This document shows positions 1 through 10,728 of a stretch of DNA of 64,000 bases, in pieces. Position 1 is the first letter of the stretch. Each line of letters starts with the position of its first letter. Source of the DNA: Zantedeschia hybrid cultivar. Lineage: Eukaryota > Streptophyta > Magnoliopsida > Alismatales > Araceae. The translations under genes were made by a program, and so were the position numbers. Under the pieces are notes generated by a model. The model did no database searches, was not told where the DNA came from, and saw only the letters and a list, made by a program, of their open reading frames with translations. The DNA is taken from NCBI GenBank assembly GCA_030544215.1, contig JARZZO010000003.1, forward strand, positions 28,462,379-28,526,378, given 5' to 3'.

Positions 1-1871
1 AACAATGTCTCCCTGTGTGTAGGAGATCTGCCAATCAACTCTAGGACTGGCATCTTAGCAGGAGTTTTCCCTAGATGTTGTAGGATGTCATACTTAGACA
101 GATCTGAATCCTCTTGAGAGTCCAAGGGTTGACTTGTTGGGGGAATGATGCGATTTCTCAGTGTAACGCCAATCGGACTGGGGTCCACTGCCTGATCTGA
201 CTTTAGGGGTTGAACTGGTGGTGAATTCATTAGGCAGAATTGGGTTACCGGACCTGCCTTTGGTGTTGGACACAAGATGGATGGAGGAGGTTCTCTGATT
301 GAAATTGAAGAAACTTGGACCAGAGTAACTGGGTTGATGGCTGTTGGTTGTTCCCTAGGTCGTATCAAGACCAAAGGTTTGTCTTGGATGATAGTGGAGA
401 CTCCTTGCAACGGTTCTCTAGGTTTGGTCGTCTTAGTAGGGCACTCACGCCATATCCCAACTTCTTCATACTCCCAGTGTTGTCCTCTATGATCGACATT
501 TGATTCCAAATTTTTGACAAGGGTGCTCACCCTTTCTAGAGAGCTAGATGGATCTAGGACCACCTGATAAGAGGGCAGAGGGCCCTTGACTTCCAAGGTT
601 TCAGCAGCCTCTTTCATGTGCCCCCAATTGATCTTGGCACTGGAGAAAGGGGGAACTGCTGAATATGGTTTATGATTGGATTGGTTGTCTGATCTAGACA
701 TAGGACTGGGTGACCTAAAGAGCTGCCCCAAGGCACTCACATGTTCATTGATTGTCACTCCCTCTATTGGTGGAATCCTCTTACTTCTGTTCTGATTTTC
801 AAAAAAGGATGGCAAAGTGGAACTCCATATCTGAGATTGAACTACCCGAGCTCGATTATAAAGTTGTGCGAATGTGTGAAATTCGCTCAGCATGAGAATA
901 GACCGAAGCTGCGGGGTAGCGTTATTGACCAACATGGTGATGGCTTGAGATTCGGGGATTTTCACTTCCGCCCTAGAGGACATTGCCCTCCACCTGTTGG
1001 CAAAATACGTGAACTCCTCTTTAGGCTTCATCTTCTCCATCACAAGATCAAACAAGGTGGGAGGCATGGTTGTCATATAACTAAACTGAGTGATGAATTT
1101 TTCGGAGACCATATCAAAATTGATTAGGTCTGTGGCGGGCAAGGAAGAAAACCATCTTAAGGCCTCACTTTCTAAGGATTTCTGGAACAGATGGACAAGG
1201 AGGACTCTGTCGTAGAGCCATTGATGGGAATCCATGAGGAAACTTGACAGGTGATCATGAGGGTCAGAGGTGCCATCATATTTCCTGTACTCGGGGGCTT
1301 TGAATCCTGGCGGAAAGTAGGCCGGAGGGAGCTTACAATAGCCCGAGAGAGAGTGCGGTCGTTTCAGGGTAAATTTCTCGGCCATGAACTTACGCACACA
1401 GGTTTCAACCTCACTTTTGTAAATGAATTCTTTCTGCTCAGGAGGAGGTGTAATTGGAGAGACTGGAATTGACATGACAGGTGGAGCAACTGGAGTAGGG
1501 GTTGGCTGGTTGATGCGGGTCTGAGCTCTGTTGGGAGATCCTTGGAAGTGAGTTCCCCGAGGAGTGACATCTTGGGTTTTGCAACCAGAGGCCAACCGGA
1601 TGAGTTGATCAGGGGTGTACCGTGATAATACGGCAGTAAGTTCCGGATCCTCTCTCGGGTTTTGGAAGTTTCTGTTGGAGATTATAGGGTCACTTTCTGA
1701 AGAGGAAGATTCATCCAAGTATCTCCCCTTAAGTTCCTCTCCAGGTGTTTGGAACATACCCACAAATGTTGGTTGTGGATCCTCTTTAATCTCAAACAGA
1801 GGATTGTGTGTAACATTGTTGCCGAACTGGTCCATGTCATCATACACAGCATTGACATACATTCGGTTCAT
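1..1871 (-). CDS. gag: Ty3/gypsy gag polyprotein, partial (3' end beyond window)
   Basis: The minus strand is open without a stop from the ATG at 1871-1869 to base 1, over 620 codons; an in-frame TAG lies 12 bases upstream of that ATG. Gag packages element RNA into cytoplasmic virus-like particles. Reading from the start: an acidic N-terminal part, a proline-rich linker (residues about 130-165), then a retrotrans_gag-type core at about residues 200-350. The core shows the pattern F-Q-K-S-L-E-S-E-A-L-R-W-F, then EKFITQFSY, then FANRWRAMS, typical of plant gypsy gag. A long proline- and serine-rich tail follows, and no zinc knuckle is reached before the edge. The family call rests on my pattern recognition of that core. 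The frame looks undamaged, unlike the other elements here, so this may be the youngest gypsy copy in the window. Confidence 0.75.
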   Translation of the reverse strand, partial: MNRMYVNAVYDDMDQFGNNVTHNPLFEIKEDPQPTFVGMFQTPGEELKGRYLDESSSSESDPIISNRNFQNPREDPELTAVLSRYTPDQLIRLASGCKTQDVTPRGTHFQGSPNRAQTRINQPTPTPVAPPVMSIPVSPITPPPEQKEFIYKSEVETCVRKFMAEKFTLKRPHSLSGYCKLPPAYFPPGFKAPEYRKYDGTSDPHDHLSSFLMDSHQWLYDRVLLVHLFQKSLESEALRWFSSLPATDLINFDMVSEKFITQFSYMTTMPPTLFDLVMEKMKPKEEFTYFANRWRAMSSRAEVKIPESQAITMLVNNATPQLRSILMLSEFHTFAQLYNRARVVQSQIWSSTLPSFFENQNRSKRIPPIEGVTINEHVSALGQLFRSPSPMSRSDNQSNHKPYSAVPPFSSAKINWGHMKEAAETLEVKGPLPSYQVVLDPSSSLERVSTLVKNLESNVDHRGQHWEYEEVGIWRECPTKTTKPREPLQGVSTIIQDKPLVLIRPREQPTAINPVTLVQVSSISIREPPPSILCPTPKAGPVTQFCLMNSPPVQPLKSDQAVDPSPIGVTLRNRIIPPTSQPLDSQEDSDLSKYDILQHLGKTPAKMPVLELIGRSPTHRETL

Positions 1872-2389
1872 TATGAAGCACAGACCCTAAATGTTTTTAT
1901 GTTCCGCTTGAAATGTTTGCCAATGTTTTATGAAAGTTGGTTTCTAACAAATCAAGTTTAACCCTTAACGACCCTTCACTTTTCCAAAGCTTGTTCCACC
2001 GAGATTCAATTAAGTGTCTTTAAATTTGAAACAGTTCACTAATTCCTCACATAAACCCAAGGTTCCTACAAGGTGGTTTCAGGTACAACCTGCTCGGCGG
2101 CCAAGTGGGAATCCCTGGCTCGCGGAGACTGACGGAGGTTCCCAACAGAATAAGACTAGTCACACCCGAGTGGGAATCCTCAGGTGGAGAGATAGATCCT
2201 GCGGGAGAGGTGACTAAAGATGTGATGCCGGCTCTTCCTTAAAACCCCCGCGGAGAGTATCCTGAAATTAACCCACAGTCCAGCAGACAGAAAAGAAAAG
2301 AAAAGACAAGAGAACAGTAAACAAAAAAGCAAACTAGAATGCGCAATAATTTAATCAGAGATGAAATAACATGGGCCAGAAGAGCTGGG

Positions 2390-3058
2390 GCTGGACGGCC
2401 TAGGGTCTGGCCATCCAACTGAGCTGGACGGCAAGGCCTCTAGCCGTCCAAGGTTTGGACGGCCAGGAGGTGGATCGTCCGATTTTTTTTTTTTTTTTTT
2501 TTAATTTTTAATTTTTTGTGCAGATGGACGGCCTAGGGTCTGGCCGTCCAACTGAGCTGGACGGCAAGGCCTCTAGCCGTCCAAGGTTTGGACGGCCAAG
2601 AGGTGGGCAGTCCGGATTTTTTTTTTTTTTTTTTTTGCAGATGGACGGCCTAGGGTCTGGCCGTTCAACTGAGCTGGACGGCAAGGCCTCTAGCCGTCCA
2701 AGGTTTGGACGGCCAGCAGGTGGGCCGTCCGGATTTGTTTTTTTTTTTTTTCTTTTGTGCAGATGGACGGCCTAGGGTCTGGCCGTCCAAGAGGTCGGAC
2801 GGCCAGCTGTTAGCCGTCCAGTGGGGAGTCGACGGCCAGGGACTGGCCGTTCAAGGCATCGGACGGCCAGGACCTGGCCGTCCAAGGGGATGTCGACGGG
2901 GAGGTCGACGGCCAGGTCCTGGCCGTCCAAGGGGTCGGACGGCCAGGCACTGGCCGTCAAATGGTATGTCGACGGCCAACTATTGGCCGTCCAAGGGTTC
3001 CGGCGGCCAAATACTGGTCGTCCAAGGGACAAGACGGCCAGGGGCTGGCCGTCCAGAG
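2390..3058. repeat. Palindromic GGACGGCC minisatellite in gypsy leader
   Basis: Units of about 117-132 bases begin ATGGACGGCCTAGGGTCTGG at about 2391, 2524, 2641 and 2763. Each ends in a poly-T run of 11-18 bases. From about 2790 the array changes to shorter units in which CGGCCAGG and TGGCCGTCCA alternate. Most arms are self-complementary (TGGACGGCC against GGCCGTCCA), so either strand could fold into a chain of hairpins. It lies between the PBS-like site and gag. Long ORFs through it are only side effects of the repeat. Confidence 0.85.
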
Positions 3059-3885
3059 ATGATGCGAGTTCAGGATCCTTACCTTCTTTTCCTTTGATCG
3101 CGACGCGTGCAGCGGGCGACAAGTGTCCCACCGTGATCGCCAAGGGGCTGTAGGCGCTCGGAACGTCCCCCGCCGCGGCTGCGGGCTTCGGGCGAGGGTT
3201 CCTCTCCGTTCGTCTTAGCACTGTGGCGATTCAGAAGGGGGGTTAGAATTTAAAGTGTGCTCGCCAGGAGCATTACCTTACGGTTCCTGTGCTCCGCAGG
3301 ATGGTGAAGATGTGATCGCGTTCTGTGGGAGCGGGAGATGTTGGTTCCTCCTTCTCTTCCTCCGGCCGGCCAGAGGAGGAGAGCCCGGTACTCTGCACGC
3401 GTGAATGTGGTAAGGATCCCCTGAAAATAATAGACAAAACACAGAATAACCTGATTAGGAATATTTGGTGCATAATCTATCCATAAAGACGTAAAGAACT
3501 AGCTAAAATCAGGAGGGAACGCACCGGATGGGTGGTGGGGAGGGAAGGTGACCATGTGTTATGGCCACCCACCTCCCGTTTTTTTTTTTAAACCTCTGTC
3601 CGGGGGTAAGAACCACTAGGTCATCTTACGTGCATGCATGCAAATGAGGAGGGTTGTGTGTGTGAAGAGTGAAGTGGTATTAACAATGTAATGGAATGAA
3701 TAAAAAAGAGTAAAAGAGAGAGGTTAGAAAGGCAAGCCCGTTTCAGAATGCAGCATGAGCCTTCCCCTTTGTAGTCTCCTCGCCAACCTCCAGAAAGTCC
3801 TCCTCCGGGAATCCTTCAGAATCCTTAACTCAAAATCCTTTTTTTCCAATCCTTCTTAACCCCCTGCTCGAGAGGATGTGGGGGG

Positions 3886-3893
3886 TTTAAATA
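3886..3893 (-). promoter_or_regulatory. TATA-like box of the gypsy LTR
   Basis: The minus strand reads CCTATTTAAACCCCCC here, in the middle of the LTR and downstream of the minisatellite U3. A C-rich stretch follows, as in many plant LTR promoters. The position relative to the LTR ends fits the U3/R boundary. Transcription start is inferred. Confidence 0.45.
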
Positions 3894-4099
3894 GGCGGAG
3901 GAAAAAGGGGAGAAAACAGGGGTCTAAATCCCCGTAAATCACCCTTCAACCAATAGGGAGTGGTCAAGGGTTAGAGGTAGTGGACGCGGCAGTCGCCGGA
4001 GTGGGGAGTGGTCGGAGTAGTGGGGGACGAGGGCGGCGAGTAGAGGAGATCATGGGGAAGACGGAGTCAAGGGGGTGGTTAAGGAGTGGACGGCCAGGT

Positions 4100-4492
4100 G
4101 ACATGCCTTCTATTCATGTGGTGGAAGGCGGCCCGGCTGGCCTTCGAAGGGAGTGGAAGGCGAGGGGTGTCCTTCGAAGGAGGCGGAAGGCAAGGGGTGG
4201 CCTTCGAAGGTGGTGGAAGGCAAGGGAGCTGGCCTTCCACGAAAATGTAGTAAAAAGTGAAAAAGGCGGCTAAAAAGGTGGAAGGCGAGGTAGTTGGCCT
4301 TCGAAGGTGGTGGAAGGCGGGGGGTGGCCTTCGAAGGCGGTGGAAGGCAAGGGGGCTGGCCTTCTACGAAAAGATGAAAAAGGGTGGCCAAAAGGGTGGA
4401 AGGCAAGGTGGCTAGCCTTCGAAGGTGGTGGAAGGCGAGGGGTGGCCTTCGAAGGTGGTGGAAGGCAAGGGGGCTGGCCTTCCACGAAAAGG
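4100..4492. repeat. TTCGAAGG minisatellite in LTR U3
   Basis: Tandem 30-40 base units alternate GGCCTTCGAAGG (self-complementary) with GTGGAAGGC and AAGGGGGCTGGCCTTC. They are grouped into about three longer units separated by CGAAAAGRTGAAAAGG. Every unit can pair with its neighbour. The motif is unrelated in sequence to the GGACGGCC array in the leader of the same element. Confidence 0.85.
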
Positions 4493-5386
4493 TGAAAAGG
4501 GTCGGGATTTGGTTAATGGGCCTGGCTGGTAGTGGGCTGAGATGGCTGATATGAGGGGCTTTTGGTGATGAAGGGCTAATGATGGATTGGGTTCATGACC
4601 AAAAGGGTGGTCCAAAATCGGTGTCTACAAATGGGTGTGTGATTATCATGAAAATTATGTTGTTTAAGTGAAAAATAAACCTATTAAAAAGAAACTAGGT
4701 GAATGTGATCGCCAGAAACTTTTGACTAAAAAGTTCCAAAAGAAAGAAACTTTGGTCGCCTACCTGTTTGGATGTGGGAGATGTTGAGTTCTTGATTCTC
4801 CTCCTTCAGCCGGCTGAAGAAAGAGAGCCCTTTCTATCCTTGTTCTTACTTTGGCTGCTTACTGAGTTTTGAGGATCATCCAGATTCTTTGTTGTTCGCT
4901 GTTGATTCCTCCTCTTGCTCTTCTCTTGTACCTTGCAAGAAAATAAAAGGAAATAAAGAACAATGAGAATTCAGGCAGAAGTAGTATCCATTCCAGAAGA
5001 GATTTTAAACATGCAACTAAGCAGGTAAACTCACTTGTTGAGTGGTCTTTTAAACCCCTTTAACAAATAGGTTTGGAAAATAATGCTAGTGTGTGTGTGT
5101 GTGTTGCATGGAGTGATGTGATGAAAATGTGAGGCTAATGTGATGAAAATGTGAGAAATATGCAGAAATTAAATTAAGAGTTAAGCTGGATGGCCCCTGG
5201 AAAGCCTTGGTCTTAAGAGGATCTTGAATGAAGAACGGATGAAGACTCTTGATGGTAGCAGCACTTCGATCCTTCAGCGTTTGGATGTCGTCGCCAATTA
5301 TCACTACTGTCACTCTCACTATCACTCAGATCACTGACACTGTCGCCACGGTCACTAGGATCAACATCACTGACCAAAGAGCTGGG

Positions 5387-5394
5387 TATTTATA
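5387..5394 (-). promoter_or_regulatory. TATA box of the second gypsy LTR
   Basis: The minus strand reads AGTCTATAAATACCCAGC, a near-consensus plant TATA box. It lies about 620 bases from the outer LTR end and downstream of the GCGTCG hairpin array, consistent with an LTR core promoter. Confidence 0.55.
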
Positions 5395-5504
5395 GACTTT
5401 TACATCCACGGTTATTAATGGATTAACATGGAATTTTTGAAGTTTATCCAGCTTAACCAACAGATAAATACAGATTAATTCATCATTATCTATAATTAGT
5501 CTAA

Positions 5505-5815
5505 AACGCGTCGCCAATAGAAGACGCCTTTCAGACTGATTAAGATAAAGATAAACATCCGGAAAAAGTTTATCTTTATCTGTAATTATCTAAAACGCGT
5601 CGCCTGTCGGAGACGCCTTTTACACTAATTAAGATAAGGATAAACATCCGGAAGAGAGGTAGAAACAACTTAGGAAAGAAACTTAAATGGCGTCGTTCCT
5701 AACAGACGTCTTTTAGCTAATTAATCAATTAATTAAAATTCAAATTTAAACATCAAAATAGGAATGAACTCTAAATGGCGTCTACACAGGTCGACGTCTT
5801 TTAGACCTCTTCATA
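5505..5815. repeat. GCGTCG...GACGC hairpin array
   Basis: Four units are spaced 70-110 bases apart. Each has a left arm such as AAACGCGTCGCC or AAATGGCGTCG, a loop of 5-10 bases, and a right arm such as AGACGCCTTT or GACGTCTTTTAG. Arms pair within a unit, while loops and spacers (AGATAAAGATAAACATCCGG type) differ. The same design occurs at 29040-29345 and 39305-39605 in another LTR. Confidence 0.75.
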
Positions 5816-6204
5816 TTTTAATCAAAATTTGAGATAAAATCAATTTAATTGATTAACTTAAATTATGTCTGACTGATCCGATGCTATTTAGATAATTAAT
5901 TCAAAAAAGTTAATAAAAATTAACCAATGATTAAATATCAGACCATTCTGAGGCATTATTATATGATATGAAATTTACTCAAAATGATGTCAAAATTAGC
6001 ATGTCTACAGCGGCCAGGTAATAGACGACAGACAGGAAGAGGGTATCCTCTTGCACAGTGGATCCAGTACACCACAGGAGTGAAGTGGCACAGTGCGCCC
6101 AGCAGCAGGTGACGTGTGTGGAGGCTCTGGCACACCGATCTGCAGTGGGTACGGCAACACGGCGGCGGCCCGGGCGGGAGCACGTTGATGATCGATGCTT
6201 GGTG

Positions 6205-7758
6205 TGTTGGGTTCTTGGGTTTCTCCGGATCCCACGTGCAGTGGAAAATAAAATAAAATAAATGTAGATCAGTTCCCGTTTCGAAAAACTAAAAACTACG
6301 ATTATCGGATAATCGATTCTCACCGTGTACGGATTCGAATCCGCAACCGTTCGGTTCCGTCGGTGCGACACCACAAGCTGCGCAAGTGCCCGACCTCTAG
6401 CGAAGTTCACGCGATCCTCCTCGCGGTAGATATCCTCACGTTCCTCGTTCTTCGCAGCCCACGAAACCTCCGCCGGTCGCCGCAACGATCGCCGCAACCC
6501 GCGGACGATTTCCCGTCGAACGGGATTCAGAGAAGCGGCGGAGCATAACTAGATCTGTTTGGACGCCAAAGAGAGAGAGAAATAGAGGAGGGGCGGCTAG
6601 GGTTAGCAGCAGCTTGGCCTGCTCAGCCCGTTCGCTATATTTTATACTAACCACGTGATTTTTCATAAAAACCCCCGGTTTGTATAAAACCCACTTATTT
6701 ATCCATTGCCTTGAGAATCATTTGCGTGTGACCCTCTAGGCCCAATTACCAGTCCAGTTAATGGCCCAACAAGTCTAGTGACTCCTCACTGGCTTTATTA
6801 ATCAATTAATAACTCTTTATTAATTAATTAATCAATCGAATTGATGTCGCACATCGAATTCGACCGGGCCTCCGATCACGTTGGGTGCTAAGCAACACTG
6901 CGTGAACCCGGAAGGTATTGTGGTTAAGTAACCCACTCTTGGAACCTTTCCGCCGACAGTTACCGCGTAGATATAATCCTTCATTCGTACAATGCTCTAG
7001 AGTCAACTCAGGGTATGGCGTGCTGTCAAACCCTAACCGGTCGACTCACTTAGATTGGATGCCTCTGATAAGTATTGGAAAACTACTTTCCCGATATTAT
7101 CGTCCACCCTGGCCAGGGACTTCTGCGCATCCGTCCTAGAGCATTCTCTCTCTAAGTATCGAGAGCGAATGATTCCTTATTGACACACAATTCTCTTCGA
7201 CGGTATTCCGTTGCACCCAATCCTTGGCGTTTTAGAATCCCGTGGCTAGAGATTCGTAAACCAAGGTCAAAGCATAGAAGTCCACCGACAAGGTGTCTTT
7301 GGTGTCTCAGGTTTGAGGACCATCCACGCAACTGCGACAATAGAATTAAGCTGGTTGACAGTAAGGTACAATACCATCCAACGATTCATTCGGATCAGTT
7401 CAGTGAACTCATTCTCCAATGAGCACCTACATATTTGCCTTAGTGTCTCCACACAAGTGACTTATGAGATCAGTCACCCTCATCATATGAGCAGGAGTAA
7501 TCTGTACTAGTCTAACCGGATATCCGATGTCCTTCTCGGATATCCTCCGACTAGGAACGATTAAGAATATGTGTGTTTAAGTGACCAGTCTCATTAGTAT
7601 GATCTCATCATAATCTGATCATTATAGCACATATTCATGGACTTCATTATGAAATGATAATTAATGCGATTTACACATAATGAATATTATGCCATTATAT
7701 TAATAAATGAACGAGACTTACATAGTCAGATTGGCTTGTAGGCCACCTAAAACTAACA
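6205..7758 (-). mobile_element. Solo LTR of a Ty1/copia element (same family as 48575-55930)
   Basis: On the minus strand it starts TGTTAGTTTTAGGTGGCC and ends with ...AAACCCAAGAACCCAACA. It aligns along its length with the LTRs at 48575-50116 and 54399-55930. Length is 1554 bases. Flanks TGGTG (6200-6204) and TGGCG (7759-7763) look like a 5-bp target duplication with one change. No internal region is present, so LTR-LTR recombination is the simple explanation. Short ORFs inside it recur in all three LTR copies and look like chance frames. Confidence 0.85.
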
Positions 7759-7959
7759 TGGCGTACGGGAGGAAACACGGGCTCCGTGTCGTGCGCTCTG
7801 GGCGAGGGGTTGCGTGGTAAAAGCAACGTGGCAGGGGTTTCTGGCGGCAGGGGTGCATAGGAGAAGCTGCGTGGCAGGGCGCACCCTCCAGGGTGGCACA
7901 GGCGATGATGTCGCCTATGCACGTGCGATGCACGATTGCCACGTGGCAATGCACCCGGC

Positions 7960-8480
7960 AGTGTGGAGAGAGAGAGAGGGAAAGGGAGAGAGAGAGAGAA
8001 GAGAGAGGAGAGAGATAGGTCGTAGGAGTAAGAGAGAAAGACGCAGAGGAAGAGAAAGAGAGAGGGAGGGAACGCGGAAGAGAGAGAAGGTGGGAGAAAG
8101 AGTGAGAGTGGGAGAGAGAAGGAAGTGACATGGAGAGAGAGGGAGGAAGAGAGAGAGACACAAAGAGAGGGAGACAGAGAAATAGAGAGGAAGAGAAAGA
8201 GAGAAAGGGAATGTGGAAGAGAGAGGAGGAGGGAGAAAGAGGGAGAGCGGGAGAGAGAAGGAAGAGACAGGGAGAGAGAGGGAGCAGAGAGAGTAGAGAG
8301 AGGGAGCTCGGTAGGGTAGGATGAAAGGGAGAGAGAGAAAATTAAAGGGTGAGAGAAAGGAGAGAGGGAAGAAGGTGTTCGGTTCCCTAGGATAGAGGAA
8401 GGAGAGTTTAAGGAGAGAGGGAGGGTTTTTAGAAGAGTGAAGAGATAGAGAAAAAGGAAAGAGAAGCATGGAGCCACCAG
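7960..8480. repeat. Long purine (GA-rich) tract in Athila-like 3' LTR
   Basis: About 500 bases are almost purely purine on the plus strand (GAGAGAGAGG and GGGAGAGAAAG variants). On the element's own minus strand this is a CT tract, matching the CT-rich region of the related LTRs at 26812-27205 and 11570-11790. Long Ser/Leu/Pro or Arg/Glu ORFs across it are composition artefacts. Confidence 0.8.
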
Positions 8481-8594
8481 CCACCTTTGGGATCTTTAGA
8501 GGAGGAGATTTCTTTAGGACATCCTTTTGTGCACAAATTGTCTACTCTATCCCTCTTCTTGGTTTTGCTGCAAAAATTAATTGTGTTTTGCTGA

Positions 8595-8649
8595 GATTCG
8601 AACCCTGGTCACTCCAGTGACAACCAAGTGGTCCAACCAACTGAGTCAC
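8595..8649 (-). other. tRNA-like A/B-box segment in LTR
   Basis: The minus strand carries an A-box-like TGACTCAGTTGG, then about 35 bases, then GGTTCGAATC, a near-perfect B box (T-loop). This is the layout of an internal Pol III promoter. It sits in the U3 side of the LTR at a position shared with the other LTRs of this family (12085-12137, 26562-26618, 47751-47808). It could be a relic of a tRNA or SINE joined to the LTR ancestor. No complete cloverleaf is evident. Confidence 0.5.
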
Positions 8650-9095
8650 AATCTTTTTATATCATGTACACATAAACAATTAAGTTAAGTCTTCTGGTGA
8701 AAAAAATGATTATTGTGCAAGATAAAGATTATTTGAATGTTCCCAGCTTTTGAAAATTACTGTAAAACACAAATGTACTATATTCAGTTTTTCACATGAA
8801 ATGACAATGTTTTTAACTCAGAAATCAACAAAATTGGTATCGTTGGAAAGAACATAAAATTATCTATTATTTCATGCACTTTTACATATAAAATGATAAG
8901 TGTAATATATAATTTCAATCAATTAATGTCCTAGAATGTATAATTATCACACTCCGCAACTTAATCATTGTTAGGTCCTTAGTAATGCAAATAATGAAAA
9001 TCAGGACTACAATGAATTCTTAAAAGTCACACCTTATTTAAAGGTTATATGTCACAAATAATTACATGATAGCTAGTTAGATAAGCTAAAGTTCT

Positions 9096-9824
9096 AATTT
9101 TTTTCACTACACTTGGGGTCCCGATAATGGGCTGAAGGTGAGAAACTGGAGAGTACGGACCTAAGTCTCGAGAGCACCAGTTGGTAAATCTTAGGACCCA
9201 AAAGTCTCGGTCTTACCTATTGAGGCCTGAGGAGAGCCGACGTTCTCAACTCTCGGAGATCCAAGACATGATCACGTAATGACTGGGAGTCTGGATTTGG
9301 AAGACCACTTCCTTCCCACCTCCTGTGAAGACGAAGCCCCCCCCCCCCCCCAGGGGCGACCCATAATGCTTCCCCGCCATCAGGCTAGTCTTATGCGTTA
9401 ACAACATCATTGCACAATTAATGAAGGTATGCATGATCTTCTATCCCCAATCACGAGCAAATCACTCATTGCCTAATATCCCATGATCCCCTTAATCAAA
9501 GGGGGAGTGGATCATAGGCTAATTATCTCCCCAGAGGTAACCACCCTAAAGACGCCTCTGGAGTAAAGGACTATATATCCCCAGACCTTCTTCAGTCACA
9601 TGTATGCAATATTGACCACAAGAACCCTTGGCACGATCTCATCTTCTAGCATCAAACTTAAACATCAGAGGGTTTTGCTCCCCAGCAGACTAGGACCCCC
9701 TAACGCCTCTTCTCTCTCTTACAGGTTCTACCCTGAGTGTTTCTACCTAATTATAAATTCTATCGAGTAGCCGGGAGCTTTGATCAGATAGTCATCATGA
9801 TCTGACTAGTTTTCGACCGCTACA
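9096..9824. mobile_element. Solo-LTR-like insertion in gag remnant
   Basis: This 729-base block interrupts the Athila-like gag. On the minus strand it starts TGTAGCGGTCG. It contains GGACTATATATCCCCAG (TATA-like, around 9571) and a run of 14 or more C at about 9338-9351. GTTCT occurs at 9091-9095 and again at 9825-9829 and may be a target duplication. A second possible duplication is CTACA at 9107-9111 and 9820-9824. A clean TG...CA pair is not visible, so the exact ends are uncertain. Confidence 0.45.
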
Positions 9825-10260
9825 GTTCTCTCTATAGGATAGGATTTTTTTTTCAAAAATTCTTGTTGCATTTCGGCCCAATATTTAGTTTTATCCTTAA
9901 GGAAGAAAGGGGGAACATGATTAGGCAAAGGGATCTTCCTTGAAATCTTGGATTTTTCACTATAGAATAGATCCCAAAAATTCATCCATATGCTTCTAAG
10001 GATCTCCGTTGTTGTTCCCATAGAAAGATGAGAGCATTTGGATAGTACGGGGCTTGATCTCATAATAGGCTGCATGGATAATGGGCAATTGGATATAAGA
10101 TGAAGAGTTATACTCTTGAGGAATGAAATATCCCTTCATCTGTTTAGGCAGATCATTGTTCCCAGCTATTGAAATTCTTTGATTTCAGTAAAGGAGTCTC
10201 TCTATTTCAGGAATTCGGCCCACTAGATCAGGGTGTAGGGATCTCCTACTAAGCATGCGC
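9825..10260 (-). pseudogene. gag: Athila-like gag remnant
   Basis: Translated on the minus strand with several stops, this stretch aligns with the gag at 40669 onward. Shared patterns in order are PEIER, DLPKQMKGYFIP, SSYIQLP, YYEIKPRTIQML, SFYGNNN, HMDEFL and then LKDKTKYW and QQEFLKK. Gag forms the particle shell of the retroelement. In-frame stops (TAG after GDP, for example) and length changes show it is dead. The frame is cut at 9824 by an inserted LTR-like block, and nothing recognisable as gag or pol resumes beyond it before the 3' LTR at 8949. Confidence 0.75.
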
Positions 10261-10728
10261 TATAGGGTGATTTTTTTTACTTTTTTTCAAACTCAAACAA
10301 TTTAATTAAACAACCAACCTATGACTCTAAAGTATGGTTTCTTGAGACCTAATAGTTAAATATTGCGAATTCTCTAAGGCTGAATTGAAATTTATAAACA
10401 CGTATTGTAGCTAACTAGGTAAGCGATAGGTTGTGGGAGGTTCTCCCTGCTCATGGAGGGACCTAATTAGAGAACCACAAGCTTGCTTAGGTGTTTACCT
10501 TTTAGCCTCTGGCCTTAAACACTAACTACCGAATGTGATATAAAAGACAATTTTACCAAGTTGGAACAAATTCACCAAGTGAATTTTTTTTGTTTTTTTT
10601 CGACCTTTTTTATGTAGGTACCTAGAAAACAAGACAGCAAAAAAAAAAAACGTAAGTATGAGTATACAAAATGGACCCAAAATTATCAAAACTAAAAATC
10701 TAATTTCCCTGGATATGATGCCGAAAAT

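Larger units (their letters stand above)
1..4629 (-). mobile_element. Ty3/gypsy LTR retrotransposon, 5' part, running off the left edge
   Basis: Read on the minus strand the order is LTR (from 4629), PBS-like site, long leader with a palindromic minisatellite, and gag open to the window edge. The LTR starts TGTAGACACCGATTTTGG, a start often seen in plant gypsy LTRs. Bases just outside it (CCATT side) are not purine-rich, so this is the outer end of a 5' LTR and not a 3' LTR after a polypurine tract. Protease, RT and integrase would lie to the left of the window. The element sits about 75 bases beyond the end of another gypsy LTR (4715-6008), which suggests insertion into that element's leader. 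Confidence 0.75.
3267..4629 (-). repeat. 5' LTR of the left-edge gypsy element
   Basis: The outer end is TGTAGACACC at 4629. The inner end is approximate and was placed before a PBS-like TGGCGAGCAC (complement of 3257-3266). The U5 side (3310-3400) is visibly similar to 4765-4840 of the neighbouring LTR: GGAGATGTTG, a CCGGCCGGCC or CCGGCTG core, then GAGAGCCC. So the two LTRs are distant relatives. The U3 contains a TTCGAAGG minisatellite and the TATA-like box below. Confidence 0.6.
4715..6008 (-). repeat. Second gypsy LTR (outer end at 6008)
   Basis: The minus strand begins TGTAGACATGCTAATTTTG at 6008, like the left-edge LTR at 4629. TATA box, hairpin array and a U5 resembling 3310-3400 follow. 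It ends near 4715, just before TGGCGATCAC (complement of 4705-4714), parallel to the PBS-like TGGCGAGCAC of the first element. Only about 75 bases of this element's leader remain before the inserted element at 4629; the rest is outside the window or lost. A short (GT)n run lies at 5091-5104. Confidence 0.6.

Noticed and set aside
2518..3221. Overlapping ORFs up to 149 codons on both strands
   Set aside because: Translation of the GGACGGCC minisatellite; repeat length and lack of stops explain them.
6959..7452. Recurring 60-80 codon ORFs in the solo copia LTR
   Set aside because: The same frames appear in LTRs at 49276-49810 and 55090-55594 but with different substitutions and no protein-like constraint visible; LTRs of this family are non-coding.
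7695..8484. ORFs of 147-260 codons on the minus strand and Arg/Glu ORFs on the plus strand
   Set aside because: They run through a nearly pure purine/pyrimidine tract of an LTR; all six frames are open there and the peptides are Ser/Leu/Pro repeats.
8595..8649. A genuine tRNA gene
   Set aside because: Only A and B boxes are recognisable; no acceptor stem or anticodon arm forms by eye, and it lies inside an LTR.
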